Of a stretch of 64,000 bases of DNA, positions 1 to 11,248 are shown in pieces; the stretch's first letter is position 1; every line of letters begins with the position of its first letter. A model generated the notes under the pieces. It was not told where the DNA came from. It saw nothing but the letters and a program-made list of their open reading frames with translations, and ran no database searches. A program made the translations under genes and the position numbers. Source of the DNA: Entamoeba invadens IP1 (Eukaryota > Evosea > Mastigamoebida > Endamoebidae); the NCBI RefSeq assembly GCF_000330505.1, contig NW_004440113.1, forward strand, positions 334,177 to 398,176. The letters are read 5' to 3'.

Positions 1-31
1 AGCTGTAATTCAATACAGAAACTGAAAAAAG

Positions 32-514
32 TGCCTTACTATTGAACGATTGAGTGACTTAGAAGACCTCTTCATAAAATTTGATCGTGATGACTCGGGT
101 CGAATTGATGAAGACGAATTCATGGCTGGAATGTTAAAACACGTCAATGGAGAGGTATCAAAGAAGAATGGATACACTATAGAAAGAGACGTCTTATTAC
201 TCATTTTGAATTACGCTGACGGTAAAGGAATTTTCTGTGCAAAAGACAAGCTTTTAAATAAACGCGAATTCAAATATATTTTAGACGCTATTCCAAAGAA
301 ATTTGAATCAACACCACAACGAACTTTGATACGAATTTTTTTCAACTTGATTGATGAAAACAAAGATGGCTTTATTGAAGAAAATGAGTTTGCTAGGTTG
401 TATGAAAATAGAGACGAAAAATCAAGAAAAACACACTTCCAATATGCTAATAAATCTAGAACTGGAAAATTGACATTCGATGAATTCGTCAAGATCTTCA
501 TTCTCAAATCGTAA
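32..514 (+). CDS. Calmodulin-like EF-hand protein, 3' exon (5' end outside window)
   Basis: Calcium-binding EF-hand protein of the calmodulin/centrin type. No ATG opens this frame. It reads back through a TTG at 50 to about 32, just after an AAG, giving a start like the LT-x-E-x-I-x-x-x-x-x-x-F-x-x-F-D entry helix of calmodulin, so I infer a splice acceptor near 31 and a first exon upstream of the window. Loop 1 (DRDDSGRIDEDE, about nt 83-118) and a later loop (DENKDGFIEENE, about nt 350-385) keep the D-x-D/N-x-S/D-G-x-I-x-x-x-E ligands. The last hand (NKSRTGKLTFDE) starts with Asn and the second is degenerate. Two or three functional calcium sites are likely. The target is unknown. The EF-hand assignment is firm; the exact start is not. 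Confidence 0.8.
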   Translation, partial: CLTIERLSDLEDLFIKFDRDDSGRIDEDEFMAGMLKHVNGEVSKKNGYTIERDVLLLILNYADGKGIFCAKDKLLNKREFKYILDAIPKKFESTPQRTLIRIFFNLIDENKDGFIEENEFARLYENRDEKSRKTHFQYANKSRTGKLTFDEFVKIFILKS

Positions 515-956
515 GTAATTACTACTTTTTAATAGTAAATTTATTATAAAATATAACATTATCACAATTTATTATACAATTATTATTATTTAATTATAAT
601 AATAAATACTATAATATACTTTTAAAAATCATGTTTGATTATTATCTACTATCATTCAAAATAAGTGATTAAAAATTTTTATGATAACTTATATGAAAAG
701 ATTTATATAACAAATATCATTTTTATAATTTAATTAATTATAAATATAACATTTGTTTTTTTCTTAATTTGAATTTTTGATAGAACATTTCAATAAAAAT
801 GCCTGTTTTTATGCGAAGTAAAATTGACAAAGAAATAGGAAATTATATCAGTGAATAAACGGGAATAATCTTGGAATACGAAAAAATGCGAACAGTCAAA
901 TTCAATTGGTGTGGAAAAGAAATTAAAAAGGCGTCGACCAAACTCTAAAAACCTAA
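515..956. other. Intergenic, AT-rich
   Basis: About 440 bases with no convincing coding sequence. The final 150 bases before the RapGAP start are less AT-rich and presumably hold its promoter and 5' UTR. Confidence 0.6.
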
Positions 957-3900
957 ATGTTTACAAGCAAAGCACAAGAACTTGGGTTGTTGACTCCATC
1001 AAATGAAACCGACGTGTTGTCTATTTTTGAAAGTAAAACACAGAGTGGGATCGTTGGACTTGTTTGCGCTGACATCCTCAAAAACAAGGAAAACCTCAAC
1101 AAATTTTTCTTATCAAAAAGTCACACCACTTGGCTACTCGAAGTCATCGGCGCTGGTCTACAACTGAATCTTTCCGATAGCACCATCATCACTCAATGCA
1201 TAGATCTCTACGAGTTTGTCACTATTCTTCGCATGGTATCTATTATAGTTCTATTCTTATAAATATACTATTATATTTACATAGCATTGTATGGAATTAT
1301 TTAAAACCATAGATATATAGTAAAATGAATTAATACAATAGAAAATGGTTTGTAAAGAACGAAAACGTGCCCGACACGATCAACACGAACCGTGCCGCTT
1401 ATCTTGAAGAATGCCTCTTGCAACTGACACTTATTTTCTCTCATGAACCAAAAGTAGCTGAATACCCCATTTATGAAACGTTGTGTATGAAAACGTTGAA
1501 AATTTTTGAGTTTTTGTACCCATCCATTCGCACGACAAAAATAGAAAATGTCTTTGTGCGAGCACTTATTGCGGTGGCAGAAAATGTTTTTTGCTCGAAA
1601 AACACAATTATTCTGAATGAAACTTTTAAATTTCTCAATGTGGTCTGGACCTGTTTTTCTTCGAAAGAAAACGAATTATGGGACATTCTCAAAAAGTGCT
1701 ACGTCAACTGGATCACAAACAAAACTGTTGCACTCATTTGGAAAGACACTATGATCTCTCTACAAAATTCATTAGTCGAAGTATTGACATCCCAAAGCGA
1801 TGAACACGTCATCACTACACAAATCAATCAAGTCGATTATACGGTGACATTCACTTCAACGTATTTACTCACATTTTACCTCAAATTTCTTCGTTTGTTT
1901 AGTATACTAAATATATGATTTACTATACTAAAATGAATTATAATTATAGTACATACTATAGTTATTATAGTAAATACTAACAATATAGATATCACAGGAA
2001 ATTTGTGTAACGTAGAAAATGCAGACGTCCATCATCGCCTCATTTTGGGAATTGGAAAATTAGTTGACGGACTTCTTAAGACTGTTTTAAGTGGAAATGA
2101 TATCATGAGAATATTTTGTGACATTTTGTATCAAACAGTTGTGTATAAAGACCATCGAACATTCACTGAATCAGTGCTTGACTCTATATCTATTTTCGTT
2201 ACTATATTTTTAACTAAAAAAGAAAGCTATGATATGAACTATTTGTATAAAACTCAAAGCGCTCTGTCGAAATGTCTCACTTCAATTAATTTGGATATTA
2301 ACATTGGGACTGTCGAACACCTTATAGTTTGTTCTTTAGTTGTTCTTTAATTTAAAAAGCAAAGTATTTTGGAAGTAATTGGAATTAATAAAATAGAATT
2401 TGTTCAATGTCCGACCAGAGTTATCTTCGATGCTGAGCGGAGATATCATGTTTTCACTCTGTCGAATAGCAAAGGAGGCTGCACCAACACCACAGAACAA
2501 AAAGAATATATTGACATTACTACAACAAATTCAAATGATTTTTACACCACGCCGTGATTCACTTCAACAAAATACAGTCTCCTTGTTACAACAGGCTATC
2601 GATGTTGTGTTCTCTATTATTAAAATTGACCCGGAACATTGTGACGACGTTTTTGTTACAATGAATAGAATTTTGGTTTCGATAGTTTCACTTGATAATA
2701 AAGGAATGAACGTGAATAAGTTCTTGAATTTATTTGTTAAAGAATTTGACAACAACTCAGGGACGTGGCTTCTCCAAATTAGTCAAATGGGAAATCCACT
2801 GTGTGAATTTTTGAAAAACATTTTGGCGTATAAAGAAAGTGTCGACTTTACTATACTGAAAGATATATTTACTATTATGCAAAAAAGAGTGATGGAAAAC
2901 AGCGAGGAGCCGCAGAAAGTCGAAAATCTGCTGAGCGTTTTTTCATTGTTTTACTCTGTCTGTCTCCCACAGTTGTCACACGAACAACTTTTATTCACAA
3001 ATGCTATACTTGACAAAGTGATCAAAACTATCCAAAACGATTCAACTCTGGCAGAGTTTGATTTTGATATCAAGCTCCAAAACATTTTGTACGAAACGAA
3101 CCAAAAATCGTTTTTGGATAATCAGATCACCGAAACGTTCGTTACAAAGGAACTTGAGAAGAGAGGATTTACAGGAAACGATTTCATACATGTGTACTAC
3201 GTATTTGAAAATTCTGTGATTTCCATCATCGAGGTACCCTGGTACGAAAAAGTTATTGTCATTTTGAGAAACAGATACGGCAAGGCCGTGTATTCTTTCT
3301 TGATGGACGACGAAAACGAAGAGTGGAAGATGGGAAATATTCCTGTTGGCGAAGAGAGGGAAGTGTTTGTTAGAATAACATTTTTATGAGTAGAAAACGA
3401 ATAACATTTTAGGAAAGCTTTGAAAACGATTTCACCAAAGTGGATAAAAAGTGGCGAAAACGAAGTTGACGAGATTGAAAAAATGAGAAATGAGAATAAC
3501 AAAACGCAATATGGAGGAATGGGAAATGGGAAACTCCAACTGCCGTTTGTGGTATGTGAAAAAACGTGGAAAGAGATGAATTGTGACGTGTTAAATCCGT
3601 GTTTTAGACAACGAATTTTGTCGTCAGTTTTGAATTACAATCACATGACTAATTCGCCGGTTGAGGAACTTGTTTCGAATGAGGAATTATTTAAAGAACT
3701 TGGGAGGTTGGACGGAACGAGTTGCCTGAGAGAGTTTGATGTGATTGTGAAGGCGGAACAAGCAACACATGAGTACTTGGAATTTGTAGGGAATTTGGGT
3801 GTGTTGGAGACTGTCAAAGAGAACGACACACAACGCACTGAATTGAGGTATCTTTCTGATGGCGTTTTAGTGAATTACCATGTTGATATCCTCAATACCA

Positions 3901-5132
3901 ATAACAACAGATTCAGAGATATGAGAGAAACTGATGTTTTGATATCATGGGGGTGTAGTTCCGACAAGTGTTCAGACCAAAGCCAAGACAATAGTCTGGA
4001 GTGTGGGCTTACTATCACCATTACGCCGACGACATCGGAATTGTATATGGTGAGTTTAAATAGTAAAGTGGGATTGTGCTTAGAAAATCAATTGTGTAGT
4101 TTTGAGGTGATGTCTTCACTCATCAAAGGAGTGGTGTTGGCAAGAGCTAATGAGAGTGAAACTAAACGTTCGGCATTTACGGAACGAAATAACATTTTAC
4201 TCAGTGTTGCGTCATTTTTAGACACCAAATATACATGTGTTGCTACACATAGTTTGTTCAGTAACAATCACTTAAAACTAACAAAACCTGTCGATTTCAA
4301 AAACGTCACAGTCTTCGCGTTCCCTCAACAAATCACAAAGAAAACTAAACACCCGTCAAACATCACGTTCACAAAAGCAAAAAGTCCGAATACTTGCAAA
4401 AACAATTTACTGAGATCACCTTCTCCATCATCATCAAGAGGATTTAAAACCGTTGTTGGTATTTTGGACAAAACTTCACCACCTTGTGGAGCGGAATCCA
4501 CATCACCAACGCTGTCCCCCTCTCCAAACCAAAGAGTCACAATGGGCCTTTATAGAAAGAAGTTTGGAGAACAAGGCACAAGACCAACAACAATGGACGC
4601 CGCAACAGCAAAATCAATCAGCCCCGAAGAAAGAAGAGAACCAATCAAAACTGAGTTTTTTACTTCACGTAGTCCAGTTGCAGTAAATTCGCTGACTCCA
4701 GATATGAAACAAAATGCATCACCACAGTTTATTTCTGACAATTCGAGTCCAACGAACGTGAGCAAAGCGTCGGATACAGCGAAGTTGCCACTTCAAAACA
4801 ACTTCATGGGAGGATCAATTTATGGTGGTATTACATTCAGCTCGAGTAAAACGCCAAATGGCACAAGTCCACATTCACAAGAAAGTCCAAATTATTTGGC
4901 AGGTAATGGGAATAGAAGAACTACTTTTTTGAGAGATGCTGTCGACAAAAACAAACCACAAACTCCAACCAATACACCTCAACCACCACAACAACCAACT
5001 TCACCAACCCTTCAATCAACCCAACACCCGTTACCACCCCCTTCTCCATCACAGGAAAGAAGGAGAGCGTTTGTTGGTAGAAGAACACCAGCATCACAAA
5101 GACCTCCAGACATTCCTGGCGAAAGTAATTGA
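957..5132 (+). CDS. Rap/Ral-GAP domain protein (RalGAP-alpha/tuberin-like), five exons
   Basis: Predicted GTPase-activating-protein family member of 1277 residues, rebuilt as join(957..1213, 1342..1892, 1989..2326, 2397..3364, 3413..5132). All four introns start GTTTGT, end TAG and keep frame. The N-terminal ~700 residues are helical and resemble the alpha-solenoid of RalGAP-alpha/tuberin, including a F-L-H-I-T-G-N segment across intron 2. Residues about 780-970 match the RapGAP fold: a V-x-V-N-Y-H-V strand, D-V-L-I-S-W, and a closing block like the V-x-x-R-A segment of RalGAP. The catalytic Asn thumb position (H-x-G-N-D-x-V in the family) reads D-M-R-E-T-D-V, with Glu877 in place of Asn, so GAP activity may be lost. 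The last ~180 residues are Ser/Thr/Pro/Gln-rich and probably disordered. Substrate GTPase unknown. Confidence 0.7.
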
Positions 5133-7965
5133 GAAATTTATTTAAATTGTCAAATATATACCATTTAAGGTGACCTTGAAAATTCATCAAAATGCTTGGG
5201 CTGACAATATTTATTTGAAGTCAAAAACATTCGTAAAATAATTAAAAAATAGTAACAAAAAATTTGAAATGCGTGTCAAATCATTATAAACATAGAAAAA
5301 TAAATAATTAATTATTATTTAAGTAAAAAAAAGATTACAAAAAAAATATTTGGTAAACAAAAAAAATAATTGTATTTCTTTAAAAATATTCATATTCAAA
5401 CAAATGAATTTCATATTAAAAATGTAGTTTTTGATAATCACACATTAGTTATCAATATGACAAGACATGGAATGATAAATAAATAATTAACAATCATGTT
5501 TAAATGTATTTGTTGATGTAAACATAAACTAAAGAGAACAATTATTTATGACACATTTTTGATAATTGAATATATTTTTTATATTTAAAACAGGTGTGAC
5601 CATTTTCATTGTGTAACTACATCAAAAAATTATTTTAATAACTCATTGTTGACTATAACATGGAAATATTGTTATTTAATATATATTATCCTTTTAGTTT
5701 ATTCTGTCTAACCTCACACATAAATAACACAATTATAATATGACAACACAACTGTTACTGAACAGTAAAATAATAACATGATTTTACAGTTACTTATAAA
5801 TGATTTTATTATAATAATTAATATAAAAGGATTCACTGATATGCTTTACATGTTCATTGAAAAATGAATTAATTTATCAAACATGAAAACTTTTTGAGTG
5901 TGTAAACATATAATTTCAAACTAAACAAATACATAAATATTATATAATGAAAAGAATGTAAATAAATCTTTTTACTACGTGTGGTTCACAACCCATTTGT
6001 ACATGTTAAGTTTAAATAAAATATATTTACTGGTTAAAATAACTGACAATTACATTAATTTTGTTTATGATAAATAATTAAATATACATATGAACAAATT
6101 ACAAATGTTGTTAATAAACGAATTTGTATTTTTAATTACATTGGTGTTGTCTTTTAGATACAATTAAATATATGTTATTATTTTAATTAAAAATATTTAA
6201 TTTATACAATATTAATATAATTCATTTTGAAAGCAATTGAATTGATATTAAATGTTTGTGTATTACTGAGATAACATAAGAATCATTTTTAAATCCAAAA
6301 AGACAAACATTTATGTTTTAATACACTTTTATGTATGATCTAAAGAAATAACTACAATAAAATAGAAAAATATGTATGGAATTGAATTTTAAAATAATCA
6401 TGAAAAGTGTATTCATTTTGTTGAAATGACAAAGTTAATGTACCACAACGAAGAACTCGAATCAATTTTATAATTTGTTTATCGTCTGCTTTTACTCTTT
6501 GTTGATAAAATGTTTATTTTTATATCTTATGTACATATGTGAAAGAGCAACAAGTTACAAGCAAAAATATTTTGAACTGTGTTATTATTGTAATTTTAGT
6601 GTTTTTAAGTTTAGGTTTGATGTTACATGTTTTCACATTAAAAATTTATCAAGTTTATTTTTTGACATTTTATAAAAATGAAAATGTTGTGATTAACAGT
6701 GAAACCTAATACACAATCTGTTGTTATTACATTATTCAAATTAACAATTAATTTAAGGTTCTATTTTAGATAATATTAAATGTTGTGATGTTACTAAAAT
6801 ATATATATTTAATTATGTGTTTTTACATGAATAACAAGAAAACGATAGTTATAAAAAAATAATCGTATATAACAACTCTCTTATATGTAATTATCAACAA
6901 AAAGTTGTTTAATAAAAATTGTGTACATCGACGTATTACACAATGAACTTGATGATAATCGTTTATTTTTGTTTTAATGTATATCATAGTCATTGCACAA
7001 AAGTTATTATTTACAATCAATAAAATCAATGTAATACACAATTATTATTTAAGTAGAAATTTAATTTGAGAATTACCTTTGTATCAACACTGTTGTATAT
7101 TTGTTTTTTTTGTTTATTTGAACGTTTAATTGTGTTGAAACCTTTGTTATATAAATTGTTAACATGATCTGTTAAGGTTAATGATAATTATATTTAATCA
7201 ATTCAACAATGTGCAAATTTTTATAAAAACAATTAATTCTGCTTAAAAGATCTTAAGGTCTTTTGGGTCGAGACAATCTCTCAGGTCACCTTTAATAATA
7301 AAATAACTAATTAATTATAATACAATGAAATGATAATGGATCGTAACTATTTTTTAATGGTTATGATCATTATCATTTTTTTAAATCAACAATACCAGTC
7401 AAAAGTGTCTCTTTGTCAATAATCAATCAAAAAATACGCATCTATTTATATAATGAATAATTGTTTTTTTAATATTGAAAGTTATTTGAAATTAAAAACT
7501 AAGTTTTAATTAAACAAAAAATTCAAGAATATATTTTTAATGTAGTACAAACCAGTTATTTATAAATTGTTCCACAAATATACATTTTATACTGTGGTTG
7601 TTTTATAATAAAATTATTATAATATATAGAATTGTTTTTTTTTGAAATAGAAATAGAAAAAAATAGGAAAAAATACTGATTTGTTGTTTTTAGATTTATC
7701 TAGTTCGTTTTTGGTTGGTATTTTTAAAATTTTTATAGTTTAAAAAGTATTAAAATAATTAAAAATATTTTTGTTAAAAACAAAGTTTGGGTATAAAAAC
7801 AAAAAATTTTTTCATCTAATCGCCACAATGATGAGAATTTAGTGTGATCAACCATGATAAATACATACGTCTTCATCTCTGAGTGGACTTCAACAATCAA
7901 ATTACCTTCTTTAGCTTAATGATAAGCAGTGACTTAACACTTAATGTTTTGTTACTGTATTGAAA

Positions 7966-8003
<38 letters not shown>

Positions 8004-8638
8004 TTGGTTTCAAATAAACTTATAATAAATAATTTAAATGGACAAATTTGTTATTGAAAACTTTTTGTTAAGTTTTCGAAAATATGAAAAATTATTAATA
8101 ATTAATTTTATAATAAAAATTTATAGTTTAATAAAAATGAATTATAATTAGAGTAAACTATAATTTATTATATTCGAGAGGTTGACTAACAAAGTTCAAA
8201 GGATATCAACCACAGATTTGTGCTAAATAATGATGTTCTTGATAACTTTTCGTTGTTTTCAAATAAATAATGGTAAAAAAAAATATAGTGATTGTTGTAA
8301 ATTTTTTGTTTAATTATTTCGCATTAACATTTTTATACTTAATTTGAATATTATGGTTAAAATAACTATTATTTTTATTAAAATTTCAATTGATGATGTT
8401 GTTTATTTTTAAAACTACTAATTAATTTTATTAAACTTTTAAATAAGTTGATAAAAAAATTAGTATTTATTATAATATAATCATTATACTAGTTTATAAA
8501 ACATGCTAAATAGGAGTACTTTGAGTCTTGTCATGAAAATGTTTTGATAAGTATTTCAAATAGAAAATGTTGTTTTTACGAATGACAACGAGTTATTTTA
8601 TATGAAAAAGATAATAATCTTCATACTCTACAAATTCA
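5133..8638. other. 3.5-kb AT-rich gene desert
   Basis: No reading frame here has coding-like composition; the short open frames are Phe/Ile/Tyr/Lys-rich translations of AT-rich DNA. Landmarks: a near-palindromic AAGGTGACCTT at about 5167-5177, a related AGGTCACCTT at about 7283-7292, an imperfect 20-bp palindrome just upstream of the latter (about 7245-7265), and an (AAT)n microsatellite at about 7967-8003. The last ~100 bases, ending CAAATTCA directly before the actin ATG, look like that gene's core promoter. Confidence 0.6.
7967..8003. repeat. (AAT)n microsatellite
   Basis: About twelve uninterrupted AAT units in the desert upstream of the divergent actin gene. A candidate length polymorphism; no function is implied. 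Confidence 0.9.
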
Positions 8639-9745
8639 ATGATAAAGAAAATATTAGTTGATAACGGATCTGGTGTTGTCAAAGCAGGAAATTATGACGA
8701 AGAATTTCCATCTCTATGTGAACCAACGATTGGTGGCACTCTTGAAGTGAGAAATGAAGAGACTGGTCGTCCAACTACACAACTGTTTGGTACTCAAGCT
8801 TTTGAAAGTCGTCTTACTGTTCCACTGAAGTACCCCATTAAGCGTGGAATTATTATAGACTTTGATTTAATGGATTCTATATGGGATGCCGCTGTTGACC
8901 CTTTACAAGAAAACAATGATAATCACATTCAAGTGGTTATGACTGAGTCAACAACAAACACTCAAGCAAAGCGAATAATAACTGCCAACCATGTATTCCA
9001 CGAAGTCTATGCCGATTCGTTCTACTTAGGAGCGTCACCTTTGATGGCGATGTATGGAGAGAACATGTCGACTGGACTTGTAATAGATTCTGGTGATGGG
9101 ATAACTGAATGTGTTCCAATAGTCGATGGCAAGATAATAAGAAATGCAGTCACAAGTAGTTCTTTTGGAGGGAGTGATATCACAACACATTTAATGAAGT
9201 TATATGACACGGTAGAAGATACCACTCTCGACTTCTTTGAGAAGAAGAATAGTGTCCAACGGATGAAAGAAGAGATGTGTTATATCACTTTAGACATCAA
9301 CAAAGAAAGAACTAAAAATGAAGGAAAAGAACATGTATATCGCCTTCCTGATGGAAAGTATTTGAATGTCGGTGAAGAGGTCTTTCAAGCGCCTGAAGCC
9401 TTATTCCAACCACGACTCATTGGGTCGTCTTCCGATTCCATTCCTCTTTTAGCTTTAAAAGCTATTAACCAAGTTAAAGAATCTGATCGAAAGGAGATGT
9501 ATACTAACATTCTATTAGTTGGAGGAAATACTTTATTTCAAGGATTTAAAGAGAGACTTCAATTTGAATTAGAAAGACTTGCACCCAATGAAACTATTAA
9601 AATTACTTCAGCACATCACGGAATAAATTCTGCTTGGCTTGGACTCAAAGTCATATCTTCAATAGAAACTTTTTCGAATTTGACAATAACTAGAGACGAC
9701 TATCAAGAAAATGGAGACGACGCGATGAAGGCCAAATTTAAATAA
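8639..9745 (+). CDS. Divergent actin / actin-related protein
   Basis: Actin-fold protein of 368 residues (conventional actin 375), intronless. The phosphate-1 loop DNGSGVVKAG and phosphate-2 loop DSGDG are intact, so nucleotide binding is likely, and the C-terminal V-G-G-N segment is present. Much of the surface diverges: the conventional C terminus is replaced by one ending KAKFK. Two residues that position the attacking water in actin are changed in a gapless alignment: the Gln137 equivalent is Ser133 and the His161 equivalent is Glu157. ATP hydrolysis may therefore be weak or absent (inference). The ATG follows an AAATTCA initiator-like motif. It could be an unconventional filament subunit, a capping-type regulator or an orphan ARP; it matches no numbered ARP class I know. 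Confidence 0.85.
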   Translation: MIKKILVDNGSGVVKAGNYDEEFPSLCEPTIGGTLEVRNEETGRPTTQLFGTQAFESRLTVPLKYPIKRGIIIDFDLMDSIWDAAVDPLQENNDNHIQVVMTESTTNTQAKRIITANHVFHEVYADSFYLGASPLMAMYGENMSTGLVIDSGDGITECVPIVDGKIIRNAVTSSSFGGSDITTHLMKLYDTVEDTTLDFFEKKNSVQRMKEEMCYITLDINKERTKNEGKEHVYRLPDGKYLNVGEEVFQAPEALFQPRLIGSSSDSIPLLALKAINQVKESDRKEMYTNILLVGGNTLFQGFKERLQFELERLAPNETIKITSAHHGINSAWLGLKVISSIETFSNLTITRDDYQENGDDAMKAKFK

Positions 9746-9852
9746 TAAATTTTTAAATAATAGAATTAAATTTTAATAAAATGCATTTCATAAAGAAATA
9801 AATACCATATAATAATATTATTATGTTATTAAAATAATATAATATGTACACA

Positions 9853-10833
9853 TCACTTGACTTGTAAAAACTGATGAGTAAGTGCATTAGCCGCAGTAAC
9901 TCGATTGTTTGGATTATAGACTAACATGCTTTTCAGTAACTCTATACCACTCACACCAACTCGTTGAAACGTTGTGTTCAGATCTTCTCCACTTTGTTGC
10001 ACATGAATATCACTAAAATAGGAATACCCATTCCCCCACTCATGTTGTGTAGGTATTCCAAGCACCTCAACTATCTTAATGATTTGATCGCGCTCACTCG
10101 TCCCTTTAAACATCGGCCTCTTTAACACTAATTCCCCAAAAATTGCACCAACACTCCACATATCAACTGCTGATGTATATGATGGCATTTTAAAGAGAAT
10201 CTCTGGCGCTCTATACCACAATGAAATGACTTCGGGAGTATAGTGTTTTGCTTCTGACCGGAAAACCCTAGCAAGTCCAAAATCCCCCAACTTCACAGTC
10301 CCATCTTTGTTCATAAAGATATTGCCGGGCTTGATATCCCTATGGAAGGTACGATGCGAATGGCAATATGATAATGCTTTTATGAGCTGTACTAATATGG
10401 TTTTAATAAGCTCAAGAGGGATATCTCCTTGGCTCCGCTTGATGAACTTCTGAAGGTCATCATCACAATACTCGAAGACTAAATAGAGTGTCTTTCCCGT
10501 GTTGTAGATATTAAGTAAACTAGTTGTTACATTTTACTATTATTTTACTATTAAATTATAGTACAGAGGAAACCTCAAAGTTGTAACAAACGTCACTATA
10601 TTGGGGTGTTTCAGATCAGAAAGAGCACTAATTTCTCGAAGAGAAGAACATGGAAGTCCTTCACTCTCGACGTCTATTTTGATCTTTTTGATTGCGACAA
10701 AGTTCTTTGTCTTTTTGTCAATTGCTTTTGAGACAAGGCCGTACGTCCCTTCCCCTAGAGATTCTAGTATTTGATAGTATTTATTTAATAAACAATTATC
10801 TACATCAGTTTGGGGTTTCTTGGGTTTAGACAT
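9853..10833 (-). CDS. Cyclin-dependent kinase, two exons
   Basis: Ser/Thr kinase of the CDK family, 302 residues, complement join(9853..10519, 10592..10833), intron GTTTGT...TAG of 72 nt. Order of motifs: glycine loop GEGTYG, VAIKK lysine, a PSTAIRE-like helix reading PCSSLRE, hinge VFEYCD, catalytic HRDIKPGN, DFGLAR, and an activation segment Y-T-P-E-V leading into WYRAPE, with Thr equivalent to the CDK2 T-loop site. The PCSSLRE variant means the cyclin partner cannot be read from the helix. The splice restores I-V-T-L-L-N-I-Y. Probable role is cell-cycle or transcriptional control. Full-length and apparently active. Confidence 0.92.
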
Positions 10834-11248
10834 CCAAGTTCTGCTTTGTTTTTTGAGTTTGTATGATGACAGTTTGACACCTTCAGATGTTGAGTGTCAC
10901 GTAGTAATGACAGTCTATGAAAAGTTACATATTAAACACTTGTTGGCATTCTTCTTTTATAACTAAAAAATAAATTAAAAAGAGCTAATAAATATTACTA
11001 CTTATTAATAGTAATCAATTAGTATGTATTAGTATAATAAATTATTATTGAATTACCCAATAATAATTTTTCATGTACCAATCAATTTAACTTGATAAAT
11101 CAAATAATTATTTATTATAATTATTTATTATAATTATTTATTATAATTATTTATTAGTATTATTTATCAGTATAATGAATTTAAAGTAAAAAAAACTATT
11201 GGATTAGTATTTTCAAAAGTTTAAACATATACCACTTCAACTCACTTA
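10834..11248. other. Intergenic region with 13-bp tandem repeat
   Basis: About 415 bases between the CDK start and the 3' end of the BTB/SPRY gene. No coding sequence seen. It contains a tandem array of AATTATTTATTAT at about 11106-11157. Confidence 0.6.
11106..11157. repeat. 13-bp tandem repeat, four copies
   Basis: Four head-to-tail copies of AATTATTTATTAT, essentially identical. A minisatellite-like AT repeat in intergenic DNA. Confidence 0.85.

Noticed and set aside
2369..2557. 62-codon frame overlapping the RapGAP gene
   Set aside because: Shadow frame over the intron 3/exon 4 boundary; the spliced frame matches the family.
6475..6675. 66-codon plus-strand frame in the gene desert
   Set aside because: Phe/Ile/Tyr/Cys-rich translation with no initiator or neighbour support; typical of chance frames in AT-rich DNA.
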